Position numbers and translations under genes: made by a program
The notes under the pieces: generated by a model
What the model was told of the DNA's origin: nothing
The model's database searches: none
The model's input: only the letters and a program-made list of their open reading frames with translations
Source of the DNA: Chitinophaga pendula
Lineage (GTDB): Bacteria > Bacteroidota > Bacteroidia > Chitinophagales > Chitinophagaceae
Length of the DNA: 64,000 nt
Direction of reading: 5' to 3'
Assembly (NCBI RefSeq): GCF_020386615.1
Contig: NZ_CP077769.1
Location: 2,790,001-2,854,000 of the forward strand
Part shown: positions 11,801-26,800 of the stretch, in pieces
Numbering within the stretch: position 1 is the stretch's first letter
Layout: every line of letters begins with the position of its first letter

Positions 11801-14800
11801 CCATAATGCGGGGCCATACAGTTCAAAACCGGTTTTGGTGATGCCTGCGAAAACGCCTACCCTGTGCTGGTGTTGAGTGGCTATAAGTGTTTTTGTGTAG
11901 CCGGCATCTTCCAATACCTGCCAGCAGCTTTCGATGAAAAGTCTTTCCTGGGGGTCCATGTTCAGGGCTTCACGCGGAGATATCTGAAAAAACTGCGGAT
12001 CAAAGTCGGCAAAGTGATCCAGGAAACCGCCCCATTTGCTATAACTTTTGCCCTGTTCAACTGCTTTGTCTATATCGGCTTCATAGAATCCTTCCAGCGG
12101 CCATCTTTCAGCCGGTATTTCACGGATGCTGTTGCGGCCTGCTGCCAGCCCTTCCCAATATTTCTCCAGATCATCGGCCTGCGGGTACCTGCCGCTTATA
12201 CCGATAATAGCGATGGGTGCTGTAACGGGCGGCTGTGATGGGAGGCTGTTATGAACCGGTGCGGTACGTATGGCCGGCGTTTTAAAAGTCCGGGTATATG
12301 TGGATGGATTGGCGATGGTTTTGCCATGTGTATTTGGTTTTTGCTGTCCCGTCCATTTCAGACAAGCGGTCGGGTGATGTGTTGTAAAATATTGGGCGAG
12401 GGCATCCAGTGTCTGGTATTCAAAAAAGAGCGTTTTGCCTATCTGTCCGAATACGGCTGACAATTCCTGGTTCAGCCGTGTAATGAGTATAGAGTCGATG
12501 CCATAACTTTCCAGTGCTTCTTCGGCATCGATCTTTACGGCATCCAGTTGTATATGTTTTGCCAATGTTTTCTTCAATGCCAATATCACTCTCTCTTTAA
12601 GCCCGGTGATATCTGTTGATGTGGTAAGGGAGGTGGTTTCTGGTTCGTCAGCTGTGGTTTGTTGTGCGAACTGCGAGGTCAGTTGCTGTCTGTCGCCATA
12701 TAATACCAAGGTTCTTGCTGCAGGAGTATTCAGTCTTGCATACAGAGCCTGGATACCAGCTGTTGTTTCGAGGGGCTGCATGCCCATATTGGCCAGGTGT
12801 TGTGCGGTTGCCTCATCTACCTGCATACCACCGGCGGCCCACAATGGCCAGTTTACGGAAAAGGTATGTCCATATGCCTTTCCTTTTGCGACTTCTTCAT
12901 TGCGGTAGGTGGCATAGGCATCCATGAAAGCATTGGCGGCGGCGTAGTCTGCCTGTCCGGGATTTCCTGTTACGGCTGCTATAGAAGAGAGGCAGATCAG
13001 CCAATCCAGTGGCTGTGTCCTGGACGCTTCATCCAGGTATACCAGTCCATGTACTTTGGGTGCCATTACCTGCTGCAGGGAGTCCGTTGTTTTACGAAGT
13101 ATAAAATCGTCGAGGATCACTCCTGCACTGTGAATGATACCATTGAGTTTTCCGTAGGAGCTGGTGATATGGTTAAAGAGTGCTTTTACATCGGCCTCTT
13201 TGGTAATATCCGTTTGTTGATAATCGATGATTGCACCTGCTTGTCTGAGGCTGGCGAATACCTGTTCTTTTTCAGCTCCCTTTTGTGAACGACCCGTCAG
13301 TATAAGTGTAACAGGGCTATGGGCGGCTATTTCGCCAGCCAATAATAAGCCTAGACCGCCGGCACCTCCTGTGATGAGGTATACGCCATTGGTTTTCCAG
13401 GGTATGTTATTTGTAATACCGGCATCGACAGGATGCCAGTTTTCCAGCCATCGTTGTCCCTTGTGATATTTCACGTGGTTGCCATCCAGCACGAGGTTAT
13501 CCTTTACTGCGGTGATGAGTGTTGCCGTATTGCTCCAATCGTCTATAGTAATGAAGCCGCCCTGTATCCTGGAACTTTCGAGGCGGGCTGTTTTCAGTAT
13601 GCCTAACAAGCCACTGAATAGTGATACCTCTGCTGTATCTGCATGTATTAGCTGCAGCGCGGCTGACGGAATGGATTTATCTTTCAGTATTTGTTGTATG
13701 TGTTCGAACAGGTCCGTTGCATATGCAGTGAAGCGATCCTGTATGTAGGGTGTTTCGGACTGCCAGGCGATGATCTGCGCTTGCGGGAATGTTTGTTTCA
13801 ATATATTTTCTATTCCTGCAGCCGGTTCTACCAGTAATATCCAGTGATGTGCGGGTAGTGCAGTCGGTGTTACGGTATTGTTTTTTTCTTCCCAGTAAGG
13901 CTGCAATAAAAGTGTTTCTGCCTTTTGGGAAATTTCGTCTGTATGTGCTATAAAATGTACGTCACTAAAGTGTGCCTGTACATTTCTGTCCTGGTCATAT
14001 AAAGTGATATCCAGTATAGCATTGCCGATATCCTGTTTTTCTACTACGGTGCCCCATATCTTTCCCGGTAAAGTTTTGGGTGGGGTTGTTTGTTTGCCGG
14101 ATAGTAATACGACATCGTTGGCCCAATAGGTATCTCTTGCGAAGGGATAAGTGGGGATACTGATCCTTTGGGGATGGCGGTCTCCATGCAGTTGTTCCCA
14201 GTTTACTTCCAGGCCTTTTACCCAGAGGTCGGCTACTTTTTTGAATTTCTGTTTTTGTATCCAGGTCTCGACGAGGGTCATTACATCTTCATCTCCTTCG
14301 AGCATGCCTACTCCTTCTTTCCCCTTTTTGACCTGTCCGCTGGTCCAGCCCGCTGTCTTTCCTGCCAGGTAGTTGTTTACTGCCAGCAAGAGTTTTTCTT
14401 TTGTGTCTGCGATGACTGCCAGGCGATGGGTCATGGGGTTACGGCCCACCTGCAAGGTGTATGCGATATCTGCGAGGCGGGCGGTATTATTGCCCAGTAA
14501 GAAGTCGCGCAGGCTGGCAGCGTATGCCTGTAACCGTTCTTCTGTTCTGGCAGACAACAGGAACAGGTCGTTAAGTGGACCTGAGTGATGTGCTGGTGCT
14601 GCTGTGGCTGTATATTCTTCGATGACGAGGTGAGCATTGGTGCCGCTAAAGCCAAAGGAGCTGACGGCGGCACGTCTGGGGGTACCATTGGGTACTTCCC
14701 ATTTGCGCAATGATGTGTTTACAAAGAAAGGGCTATCGGTGAGGTCAATATGTTCGTTGAGATGTTCGAAGTTAATAGTAGGTGGGATTTCCTGGTGTTG

Positions 14801-17800
14801 GAGGGATAGCAGGACCTTCATGATGCTGCCAGCTCCTGCAGCGGTGAGCATGTGTCCGATATTGCTTTTTACGGATCCTAATGCACAGTAGCTATTGCCG
14901 GAAGTATATTCCCGGAAGGCGGTAGTGAGGGCTTCTACTTCGATGGGATCGCCCAGTTTGGTCGCGGTGCCATGTGCTTCTACCATTGTGATCGTTGAGG
15001 GGTCGATATGGAAACGTTCATAGACCTCTTTTTCCAACGATATCTGGGAGAGTACGCTAGGGGCTGTGATACCATTTGTTTTACCATCCTGATTGACGCC
15101 CCATCCTTTGATGACACCATATATGTGGTCTCCATCTCTTTCCGCATCGCTCAGTCGTTTCAGCAATACAACGCCTACTCCTTCTCCAGGTACAAAGCCA
15201 TCGGCTTTGCTATCGAAGGTATAACACTTACCTGTAGCGGAGAGCATGCCAGCTTTGCTGGTCAGGATATGGGTGAGAGGGCCGGCCATGATGCATACGC
15301 CACCTGCCAGTGCCAGGTCACTGGCTCCCAGTAAGAGGCTGTTGCAGGCATCTGCGATAGCTACCAAAGTAGAAGAGCAGGCGGTATCTATTGCGAGGCA
15401 AGGTCCTTTCAGGTTGAGCAGGTAGGAGATACGGGCGCTCAGTATAGACATGGTGCCGCCTATCAGTCCCTGTGCGCTCAGGTGTTGGCTATCTAATCCC
15501 TGGCCGTAGTCGCCGGTTGCGCACCCTACGAATACGCCGGTACGGCTACCGGATAAGGCAGCGGGGCGTATACCTGCATCTTCTATGCAACGCCAGCAGT
15601 TTTCGAGGAACAACCGTTGTTGCGGGTCCATTTGTGCAGCTTCTGCCGGTGAGATGTTAAAGAATAAAGGATCGAATTTATCCGCGTTTTCCAGGGCACC
15701 CATCCATTTGCAATTGGTTTTGCCTGGCACCAGTGGATCTTCATCATAGAACATGTCTGCCGGCCAGCGATCTGCCGGTATTTCGGTGATGCAGCTTTGT
15801 CCTTTCCTGAGATTTTCCCAGTAGATATCCAGGTTATCAGACTGGGGGAACTGTCCACTTCTGCCGATAATAGCAATAGGTTCATTGAAGCTGCCAGCCA
15901 TTGCCGTTGCAGTAGTTGTTTGTTTTTTCCCTACGGGCCGGCTGTGGTTGTTATTACGTTTTTTATGTGCCAGTACGTCGGCGATGCATTTTTCGGTGCG
16001 GTCTTCAATGGTCGTTGCTTCGTGACTGATCACTACTTTACCGATGTGTGCGCCTTTGTCTACGTAAGCCAGGGCAGCACCTATCTGGTCGATGGGATAT
16101 ATTCGGGAGACGATTGGTACGAGTTGTCCACGTTCTGCCATATCACCCATTATTTCGAGCATTTCGCGGGCCGCGAATCCATGTCTCATGCTTAGTTTGC
16201 GGAGGTCGATGCTGTGGAAAGTCTGATTTTCCAATAATCCCGACAGGTCAAGTTTTCCGCTTGTTTTGAGACCATGTATGGCCAGTTCGAGGTATCGTCC
16301 TCCTGCGGCAAGGCTGTTCAGACCTTTCTGGATGGCGTCACCAGACAGCATATTGAGAACTACATCTACACCATCGTTATTTGTCAACCGGTGTATCTCT
16401 TTATCGAAGGCTTCGTTGTAGTTCAATGCCTGTTTTACTCCCAGCTCTCTTAGTATCTGCAATTTCTCTTCTCTGCTGGAGGTCGCGTATATTTCAGCGC
16501 CGGCCAGTTGTGCCAGTTGTATGGCTACGAGGCCGCAACCACCTGTGGCTGTATGTATAAGTACTTTTTCATTGCGCGATAGTCTGGCGAGTTCGAAGGC
16601 ATAGTATACGGTGCCGAATACTACCGGTAAGCTACAGGCTTCTGCGAAGGAGAGACTACGTGGTTTGCGTGCGACGTTGCCGGCGGGTACATTAACGAAG
16701 CCAGCATGACCACCCAAGACAGCACCTGTCAGGGCGACTACTTCATCCCCTACCTTTAGGTCTGTTACCTCTGCTCCTATTTCGCTGATAATCCCTGCTA
16801 CTTCAAATCCGGGTACAAAAGGATAAGCCGGCATGGTCGGATACAATCCTTTAGCGCACATTGTGTCGGGGTAGTTGATGGCAGATGCTTTTACTTTGAT
16901 CTTGACATCGCCGGCTGTGGGAGCTGCGAGTGTCCAGGGGCGCAACTGCAGTTCATCCAGGGAGTGTACGGTACTCACCACCAGCCCATATTCGCCGGTC
17001 GTCAGGGATAAAGCGGACGCCACCGGAATAGCTGTTGTCATGGGAGGCAATGCTACGGGCACCGGAGGGGCAGTGTGACGAACCGGTGTGGCAATCGCTT
17101 CTGTCACCGGTGTTGTTGCGGGTTTTATCTTGCTTAGTTCTTTCTGCAGGAATACGGCGAACTCCCGGATGGTGGGATAGTCGTATACCTTGGTAGCAGC
17201 GATGTTTGTTCCATATTGGCGATTGATAGCACGTATCCAGTCTACTCCAATGATGGAATCTAATCCCATATCCATGAACCCTTTATCCATTTCTACATCT
17301 TCCTGTTGCATCATCAAAGCTTCGGCAAAACTATATTGCAGTTCTTCCCGCAGCTGATCCAGCGGGATGACGTTGGCAACGGGCGCAGCAGCAGGAAGTG
17401 GCATCGCCGGTGTTGTCTCTATATGGACGGTCTGTTGAGCGGATGATTCGGGCATATTCATAGTCGATGTTTCATTAACAGCCTGAAGTGTACTCAGGGC
17501 AATATCTATGGGTTTTGCGAAGGTCTTTGTTTGTTCTTCAATAAAGAGGGTCGGTAAGGGGAATGTGTTGTCGGCGGTTGTTGTGCCGCTGTTAGTTGCC
17601 GCTGCTGCTACGGTTGGCATTGCTCCTGTCAGCGGTGGTAACCAATAGCGATCGCGTGCGAACGGGTAGGTAGGCAAACTGATACGTATGGGATGTTCGT
17701 GGCGATACAATTGTTGCCAGTTGATCATTACTCCTTTTACCCACGCTTCTACCAGTTGTGGATATTTCTTACGGTCGAGCCATTGGTTCAAGGCCTGCTG

Positions 17801-20800
17801 CATTTCTTCCGTGGCGAAGAGTGTGAGTGTATCCTTACTATTTCTGACCTGGCCAGTGTATATATTTTCGGCGGAGGTATCCTCATCCAGGAATGATCTC
17901 AATCCATTACGGAGTTCATCTATATGCTTCGCCAATATAGCGAGGCGCTCATCCATTGCTTCCCGTCCTGTTTGCAAGGTGTAGGCAATGGCCGGTAGCT
18001 CTTTGTCTGTCAGCTCTTTGTTGTCTATATGTGCCAGGAGGTTTGCTGCCAGTATTTTTAACCTGGCCGTATTGCGGGCAGAAAGTAAAACAGGTAGTGG
18101 TGCTTCGATCGCTGTTGGGATTATTTCCCCAGGTACGTACTCTTCCACGATCAGGTGTGCATTTGCTCCACCGGCGCCGAAGGAGGAGAGACCGGCCAGC
18201 CGCGGGTAGGTCCTATACGCTCCCTGGTGTTCGTATGAAAGTGTATTCCAATCTCCCAATTGTTGTTGTACGACAAAAGGGGTAGCTGGGAAATCGATAT
18301 TGGGATTCAGCCGGGCTGCGTGGAGGCTGGGAGCCAGTTGTTTATGTTTCAATTGGAGTACTATCTTGGTCAGTCCTGCGATCCCTGCGGCTGCTTCCAG
18401 GTGTCCGATATTACTTTTCACGGAACCGAGCGCGCAATACTGTACATCTTGTGTATCGTGCCGGAAGGCCTGTGTCAGGCCGGCGACTTCGATCGGATCT
18501 CCCAATGCGGTTCCGGTACCATGGGCTTCAATATAACTCAGTGCTTTTGCGGATAAGCCGGCTTTATCCAGCACTTTGCGTATCAGGTTGCCCTGTGCAA
18601 CGGGATTGGGGACTGTATAACCATTGGTCTTTCCGCCATGATTGATCGCAGACGCTTTGATAACGGCATAGATATGATCTCCATCTGCTTCAGCCTGCGA
18701 CAATCGTTTCAATAACACGGCGCCTACCCCTTCACCAGGTACAAATCCATCGCCGCCATCGCCGAAGCTCCGGCATTCATCGCTAGTTGACAGCATATGC
18801 TGGGAGCAAAGACCAATATAACTGGTGGGATGTACATAGAGGTTAACGCCGCCAGCAATAGCCAATTCGCAGTCGCCTCTTAACAGATATTCGCAGGCTT
18901 CGTGAATAGCTGTCAATGAGGAAGAGCACATGGTATCTACCGGCATGCTTGGCCCCTGGAGGTTCAGCAGATAGGATATGCGGTTAGCGACTGAGCTGAA
19001 GGAGGTATTAGGAAACAGTTTTTCTCCCTGTCTCCATAATTCGGGGCCATATAATTCAAAGCCGGTTTTGGTGATGCCAGCGAATACACCTACACTATGA
19101 TCATGTTTGCTACCCAATAGTGCACGTGTATAGCCTGCATCTTCCAGTACCTGCCAACAGGTTTCTATGAACAAGCGTTCTTGCGGGTCCATGTTGATCA
19201 CCTCACGAGGTGGTATATTAAAGAACAGCGGATCGAATGCCGTATAGTCATTTATAAAGCCACCCCATTTGCTGTAACTTTTACCTGTCATAGCAGCCAC
19301 TTCCGGATCAGGGTGATAAAATTCTGATACAGACCAACGCTCCTGTGGTATCTCTGTAATGCAGTTTTTACCTGCTTTGAGATTCTCCCAAAAGGCATCC
19401 AGGTTATCGGCTTGCGGGTATCTACCGCTGATACCGATGATAGCTATCGGTTCGCGGGAAGCAGGGGTATTAGTTAGTTCTCTTGTATTGCTCAACAGGG
19501 CTTTCTGCTGTAACCTGGCAAATCTGTCTTTTAGGGGAGCAGTCAATGGCACAGGCGCTGTTGTGTTCTCTAATCCTGTCCATTGCAAGCAGGCATTTGT
19601 GTGATGAGCAACGAAATATTCACTGATAGCTTTCAGCGTCTGATATTCAAAGAACAGTGTTTTGGGAATGTTACCGAATACTTCGCTCAGTTGTTGATTG
19701 AGGCGAGTGATCAGGATCGAATCAATACCATAACTTTCCAGTGGTTCTTCTGCATCGATCCGGGCTGGTTCCAGTTTCACCTGTTTTCCCAATAACAGTT
19801 TGAGCTGATGCAGGACTTTTTCCACCAGCAGTGGCGGTATGATGGGGGTTGTTTGTGGCGCGGTGTGGTCTGCCGGAGAGGACTGCAACAAGGAGAGCAG
19901 CCGTTGTCTATCCCCATTTAATACCGCTACCTGGGACCGACGCGCTGCTATTGCGAGGTAAAGTGCCTGTATGCCAGCAGTTGTCGTCAGTGGATATAAA
20001 CCAGCTTCCTGCATTTGTTGTAGTGTGGCTTCGTCAATCTGCATACCACCTTGTTCCCACAACGGCCAATTGACCGCCAGTGACCAGCCACTTCTTTCCT
20101 TCTTATCGACCAGATTATTACGATAGGTAGCATAGGCATCCATAAATGCGTTCCCGCAAGCATAGTCCGCTTGTCCGACGTTGCCAGCCATTGCTGCTAC
20201 GGAGGAGAAACAAATGAAGATATCCAGCGGCAGGTCGCGGGTTGCTTCGTCGAGGACCGTCAGCCCTTTTACTTTCGGGCTAAGTACTTCGTTGAATTCT
20301 TCTACCGATTTACGGATAATGAAGTTATCCCTGATGACACCTGCGCTATGTAGTACGCCATTCAATTTACCGTAAGTGCCGATTATATGACGGATCAGTT
20401 CTTTCACTGCTGTTTCATCTGTAATGTCGGCCTGGTGATATTCTACTATAGCGCCGGTTGTGCGCAGCTTTTCCAACCATGCGGTTTTCTCTGCTGAGCA
20501 TGCAGACCTTCCAGTGAGTATGAGCGTTGTATCTTTTGCATCCGCAACGATAGCGTTCGCAAATATCAGTCCTAGTCCTCCGATACCGCCAGTGATCAGA
20601 TATACGCCTCTGTTTTTCCAAGGTATCGATATGGCTGGCGTATCTGTCAACTCATTCCATTGTTGGGCAAGCAGGGTGTTATTTTCCCAGCGTATATAGG
20701 TTTGCGGTATAGTTATAGCCTTATTTAGCAATGACGCCCAGTCGCGTGCATTGAGGATGGTATTTGTAGTAACTATCTGTGTTATCAACGCGGGGTTTTC

Positions 20801-23800
20801 CAGCTGTGCTGTTTTCAACAATCCGGATAATCCTGTAAATACGCCGGCACTTCCGTCCTGTATGGTAGCCAGTTGTATGCAGACGCTGCCTTTCTTTTCG
20901 CTGCTCAGCAACGCTTTTATTTTTTCATATAAGGCAATGGCAGCTGTAGTATAACGATCAGCAAGTGGTCCCGTCTCATTGAAAACCAGCACTTCTGTAT
21001 CGTGCATCTCTGAACTCACTTCAGCTTCCAAGGCCTCGTCATTGCTGATGAATACCAACAGCCGTTTCTCATATGTCTTTTCGACTGTGTTTGTTGCCGG
21101 TAAGAAATCCGGAGCCAGCAGCACCGTTGAGACGGTATTATCGGCAGGCTTTACGACCAGTTGTTTGCAAGTAGCATATACCTGTCCATCCAGGTTACAG
21201 CTATTTATGTCCAATATGTATCCTTCTTCTAGGGCTGTGATGTTATGTATATAGATCCAGCCGGCATCAGGTGTATTTGCGGAGAGTGTTAATTCCTGCA
21301 ATGAGGCCGGATATACATTTCCGATATGTTTATTTAATGCCTCTCCCAGCTGTTGCAGCCATTCCAATGGAAGTATAGTACCATCCTGTTTCTTCTCTAT
21401 TGAAAATCCGGTTAGTGCCGCTGCGGTTGCCTTATCAGCCTGAATAACAGCGACATCTATCTTTTCGGGGGCTGTAACTTCATTGAAGCGGATCACTCCC
21501 TGGCAGGTCACTACGCCCTCTACGGTATGTATATCCAGTACCAGGCTGTTGCCGGTATCGGGATAGGCGGATGTCTGCAATTCGAGCGATGTTGTTTTTT
21601 CTGGTAGTGGGGTGGCCCAGGCGATGTTTGTTACTGTAACGTTACCGGATAGTTGATGTTGTAATATTTTCCCTGCGGCGATCATCATTTCCAGGTAGCC
21701 GAGGCCGCGAGTATCCTTTAAAGCCGAGGTATTGTTAAACACTGTCGTAAAACGAAGTGCCTGGGTATCTGAAATATTCCGATGCAGCAATGGATGTAAC
21801 ACTTCAGTTGTCGGGGAGTTATTGTCCTGATTATCTGCCAGTATAATCGCTTCACTTAGCCAGTAGCTTTCACGGGCGAAGGGGTATACCGGAGCGCTTA
21901 TCAATGCTGGTGTTGGTTTGGGATAGTGTTCTTCCCAGGCGATGGTTGCGCCATCTGCCCAGCGTTGAGCAACAGGTATTATCTTTTCTTTTTCCAGCCA
22001 GTGGGTAAGTTCATCTGATGCGATCTGTGCTTTCTGGCCTCTTATTACCTGGCCGCTTATCCAATGTTGATCGCTCTGACCCGCAAGATATTTTTCAATT
22101 GTATGCTGCAATGTTTCCTGTGTGTCTGCTATCAGTGCCAGCCGGTGGATCATTGCATCACGTCCGCGCTGTAAAGTAAAGGCCAGGGAGGGTAGGCTGA
22201 CATTTTCCTGTTGCAGGTATTGCAGCAAATTTTCCGCATATGTTTTCAGGCGTTCTTCAGTCCTGGCTGACAGCGGAAACAATGTTGACAATACGGTTTT
22301 TTTTGCTACCGGTTGTAGTTGGGTGGCGGCGGGATATTCTTCCACTACGATGTGGGCGTTGGTGCCGCTGAAACCGAATGCGCTGACGGCGGCCCGTCTG
22401 GGTGTTCCATCAGGTGTATCCCAGTTGCGTAATGTGGTATTGATAAAGAACGGGCTTTCGGATAAGGTGATATGCGGATTCAGTTTATTGAAATGTATGG
22501 TCGGGGGTATTTCTTTATGCTGCAGGGAAAGTAATACTTTAATAAAGCTTCCTGCGCCTGCTGCTGTGAGCATGTGTCCCAGGTTACTTTTTACGGAGCC
22601 CAGTGCGCAGTAGGATTGCCGGGAGGTGAATTTTTTGAATGCTGCTATTAAAGCTTCCACTTCGATCGGATCTCCCAACTGTGTGGCGGTTCCATGCGCT
22701 TCTAACATGGTGATGGTGGCCGGGTCTATCTTAAACCGGCTGTAAACATCCTGTTCGAGGGCGATCTGTGATTTAACGCTGGGAGCGGTGATCCCATTGG
22801 TTTTGCCATCCTGGTTGATGCCCCATCCTTTAATTACGCCATATATCCTGTCGCCATCGCGTTCTGCATCTTTCAGTCGCTTTAACAACACGACACCTAC
22901 TCCTTCTCCGGGGACGAAGCCATCTGCCCTATCGTCGAACGTATAGCAGTGGCCGGTAGCTGACAGCATGCCTGCTTTGCTGGTCAGGATGTGGCTCATG
23001 GGGCCTGCTGTTACGCATACGCCACCTGCCAGTGCGATGTCGCTGCCCTCTAACAGGAGGCTGTTACATGCTTCGGCTATTGCTACCAATGTAGAGGAGC
23101 AAGCGGTGTCGATAGCGAGGCAGGGGCCTTTGAGGTTCAGGAGATAGGATATACGGGCGCTGAGGATGGAGGTAGCACCACCGACCAGTCCCTGTGCATT
23201 CAATCCCTGTTTTTCTGCACCCTGTCCGTAGTCTCCTGCTGCGCAGCCTACAAATACGCCACAGCGGCTACCTGATAGGGCGGCAGGCCGGAGACCGGCA
23301 TCTTCTATACAATGCCAGCAGCTTTCCAGGAACAGGCGTTGCTGCGGGTCCATCCGTTCTGCCTCTGCGGGAGATATGTTGAAGAATAGCGGATCAAATT
23401 TGTCGGCATCCCGGAGTACGCCCATCCATTTGCTATTGGTTTTTCCTTCCGCCTGGATGTCTGCATCGTAGTATTTATCGACGGACCAACGTGTGGCTGG
23501 CACTTCTGTTACGCAGTCTTTTCCATTCCGCAGGTTCTGCCAGTATATGTCCAAGTTGGTAGCTTGGGGGAACTGTCCACTCATACCGATCACGGCGATA
23601 CCATCTATAAGGTTTGCTACGGGTGCTGTATGTGTGGTTACCGGTACTGTTACGGACTGACGCGGGGCTTGTTGTGCGGCCCGTTGTTTTTGTTGTTGAA
23701 GTTTGAGTACCAAAGTTTCTGTGTAGTCCTGCATGTGTTTTGCCTGGTGGCTTAGGACTACTTTACCGATATGTTCTCCTTTATCGACGAACTGCAATGC

Positions 23801-26800
23801 TTCTCTTACCTGTTGCAGTGGATATACGCGGGATACGATGGGCACGATGTCGCCGGTAGCGAGGCTGTTGACCATTTCCTGAAGCATATGTCTGCCGGCG
23901 AATTCATTCCGGAAGCTCAGTTGTCTGAGATCGATGCTATGAATGGATTGGTTTTTCAGCAAGCGTGACAGGTCGAGTTTAGGACTTGTTTTGAGGCCAT
24001 GTACTGCCAGTTCGAGGTACCGGCCATTTGCGCCGAGGCTGTTGATGCCTTTTTGTATGGCTTCTCCCGGCAGCATATTCAGTACGACGTCCATTCCTTT
24101 TCCATATGTGCTTCTCATGAGGTCCTGGTCAAAAGCGCCTTTATAATTGAAGGCTTCCCTTACGCCCAGTTGCCGGAGCAGGTCCAGTTTATGGGCTTTG
24201 CCAGCGCTGGCATATATTTCGGCCCCTTTTAAATGGGCCAGTTGTAAACCTATCAGGCCACAACCTCCGGTGGCGGTATGTATGAGAACTTTTTCATCTT
24301 TTGACAGTTTACCCAGTTCGAACGCATATTGTACGGTACCGAATACTACGGGCAGGCTACATACTTCTTCAAAGCTGATATTGACAGGTTTGATGGCTAC
24401 ATTTTCTGCATGTGCGTTGACATAGCCCGCATGACCACCGAGATGCGCTCCTGTGAGTGCTACTACCGCATCGCCTTCGCGCAGGTTCCTTACGGCGCTG
24501 CCTACTTTACTGATGATACCTGCTACTTCGAAGCCAGGTACGAACGGATACCCCGGCATGGTAGGATACAGACCTCGTACACACATGGTATCGGGGAAAT
24601 TGATTGCGGAGGCCATCACGCGGATGGTCACTTCATCTTTTCCCGGTTCAGGTATCGGCCAGGGTTTCCACTGCAGTTCTTCCAATGTCTGCACGGTATT
24701 TATCACCAGCCCATAGCTACCCTCTGCTGGCAAAGGAGTTGGAGCCGGCAGTACTTCAGGCTGTTGTTCGATCTTTATTTGCCATGGTGCAGGTGATGGC
24801 GTGGTTGCGAGCGTTGGTAATGGTATCGGCGGGGCTGCGATGTTTTCTGCCGGTTGTATCTCGTTGACATAATAGTTTTCGAATTCCAGTATGGTGGGAT
24901 GGTCGTATACTTTGGTAGCCGGTATGTTGGTGTTGTACAATTTATTCAGTTGCCTAATCCATTCCACGCCTACTATTGAGTCTAGTCCCATATCGATGAA
25001 CGGTTTCTCCGGGTCAATCTGATGTGGTTCGAGGCAAAGCGCCTGTGCCAGCGTTTCGATAAGTACCTGTTGCAATGCGGCTATGTGTACGGGTGCTGTC
25101 GGCGATTGAACAGGTGTTGTTATGTTACTTTCGGCCGGATGATGTTCCGGCAGTTGTCCATTCAGCTGACTGGCTATGTAAGCACTGAATTCTGTCAGGG
25201 TCGGATAGTCGTATACTTTGGTAGCGGGAAGGTTTAGCAGGTATTTTCGATTGATGACCCTGATCCATTCGACACCAACTATTGAGTCGAGGCCCATATC
25301 GATGAACGGCTTTTCCGGGTCAATCCCTGTTACATCGAGGCATAGTGCTTCTGCCAGGCTTTGTGATAGTGATATCATCAGGGTATCCAGGTGGTGTGTT
25401 GTTACCGGCGGTGCTGTTGTTAATGCTACTGCCGGCAATGGTGCCGGTGAGCTTCCGGCTGTCCTTTGTTGGTGAACCACCTGTGCAGGGGTGGCAATGC
25501 CTCCTAATTTTTCCTGGAGGAATGCTGCGAATTCGACGATGGTCGGATAGTCGTATACTTTCGTCGCCGGTATATTGACATTATATTTTTTGTTGATGCC
25601 TCGTATCCATTCTACACCTACGATGGAGTCCAGGCCCATATCGATAAAACTCTTTTCTGGTTCAACAGCCTCTACGGGCAATAGTAGTATCTCTGCCAGG
25701 CTGGCGGCCAATTCCTGTTCCAATCCATCTACTGTGTAGACCGTCCCGGTGCTCAGCGGAGGCAGGTATTCCGCCAGGTCTTGATGGGTTGCTATGGTGG
25801 ATAATGTACGTGAAACGGCAGGAGATGCTGTTGTTATCTCATCAAACGCCCGGGTACTTCCTAATGTGATACCCTGTGGTTTGGCCGGGTTGATGGCTAT
25901 TTCCTGCAGGTCAGGTACTGTTAGTACAGGCAGGCTATGTTCTATTGTACCTTTTACCGGTGACACGGTTTGTAAAGAGGAATCAGGTATCCAATAGCGT
26001 TCGCGCAGGAAGGGATATCCCGGCAGGGAAATGCGACGAGGGAATTGGTCATTGTACAGTAATGTCCAGTTTATTTCCATTCCATTAGCCCAGGCAGCCG
26101 CTATTTTGCCATATTTCTGTGTATGCAACCAGTTGTTGAGCAGCAGGGCTGCATCTTCATCGAGCAGCTCGTTACCAGCATCTTTCTTCTTTTTTGTTTG
26201 TCCACGGAATACCTGATATCCTTCATCTGAGGTAGACAGGAACTCTGCCAGGCGTTGTTGCAGGACGACTATATTTTCGGCTACGATGGCCAGGCGTTCT
26301 TCCATATCTTCTCTTCCTTCCTGGAGTGTATATGCGATGGCGGCCAGGTCATTTTCTGTGTAGTCCGCGATTGCATTTTTCAGTTGTGTGGCTTTAACGA
26401 GCAGTCGTTCCGGTGTGCGGGCTGATAATGTAACGATAACAGGTCTGTTATTATTAACGGTTGTTGTGGCAGGTATATATTCTTGAATGATGACATGTGC
26501 GTTGGCACCACCGGCACCGAAGGAGGATATACCAGCTATCCTTGGCCATTTTTGACCATTTATTTCCGGCTGTGGCCAGTCTGATGCCTGCTGCTGTACA
26601 ACAAAAGGAGACGCTTCAAAATCGATGTTACTATTTAGTGTCTGTGCATGGAGGGAAGGTGCGATCATGCCATGTTGTAGCTGCAGGACTATTTTGGTGA
26701 GTCCGGCGATACCCGCTGCTGCTTCCAGATGGCCTATATTGCTTTTGACCGAGGCGATGGCACAATATCCTTTATCGGCGGTATCTTTTTCGAAGGCCTG

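Noticed and set aside
21140..21810. Functional dehydratase in module B6
   Set aside because: The catalytic HxxxGxxxxP segment is missing although the domain start is clear.
23745..24725. Reading the ER-like domains as free quinone oxidoreductases fused by chance
   Set aside because: Five copies sit at the same position after flagged ACPs, with a conserved helical tail joining them to the next KS. They are integral PKS domains.
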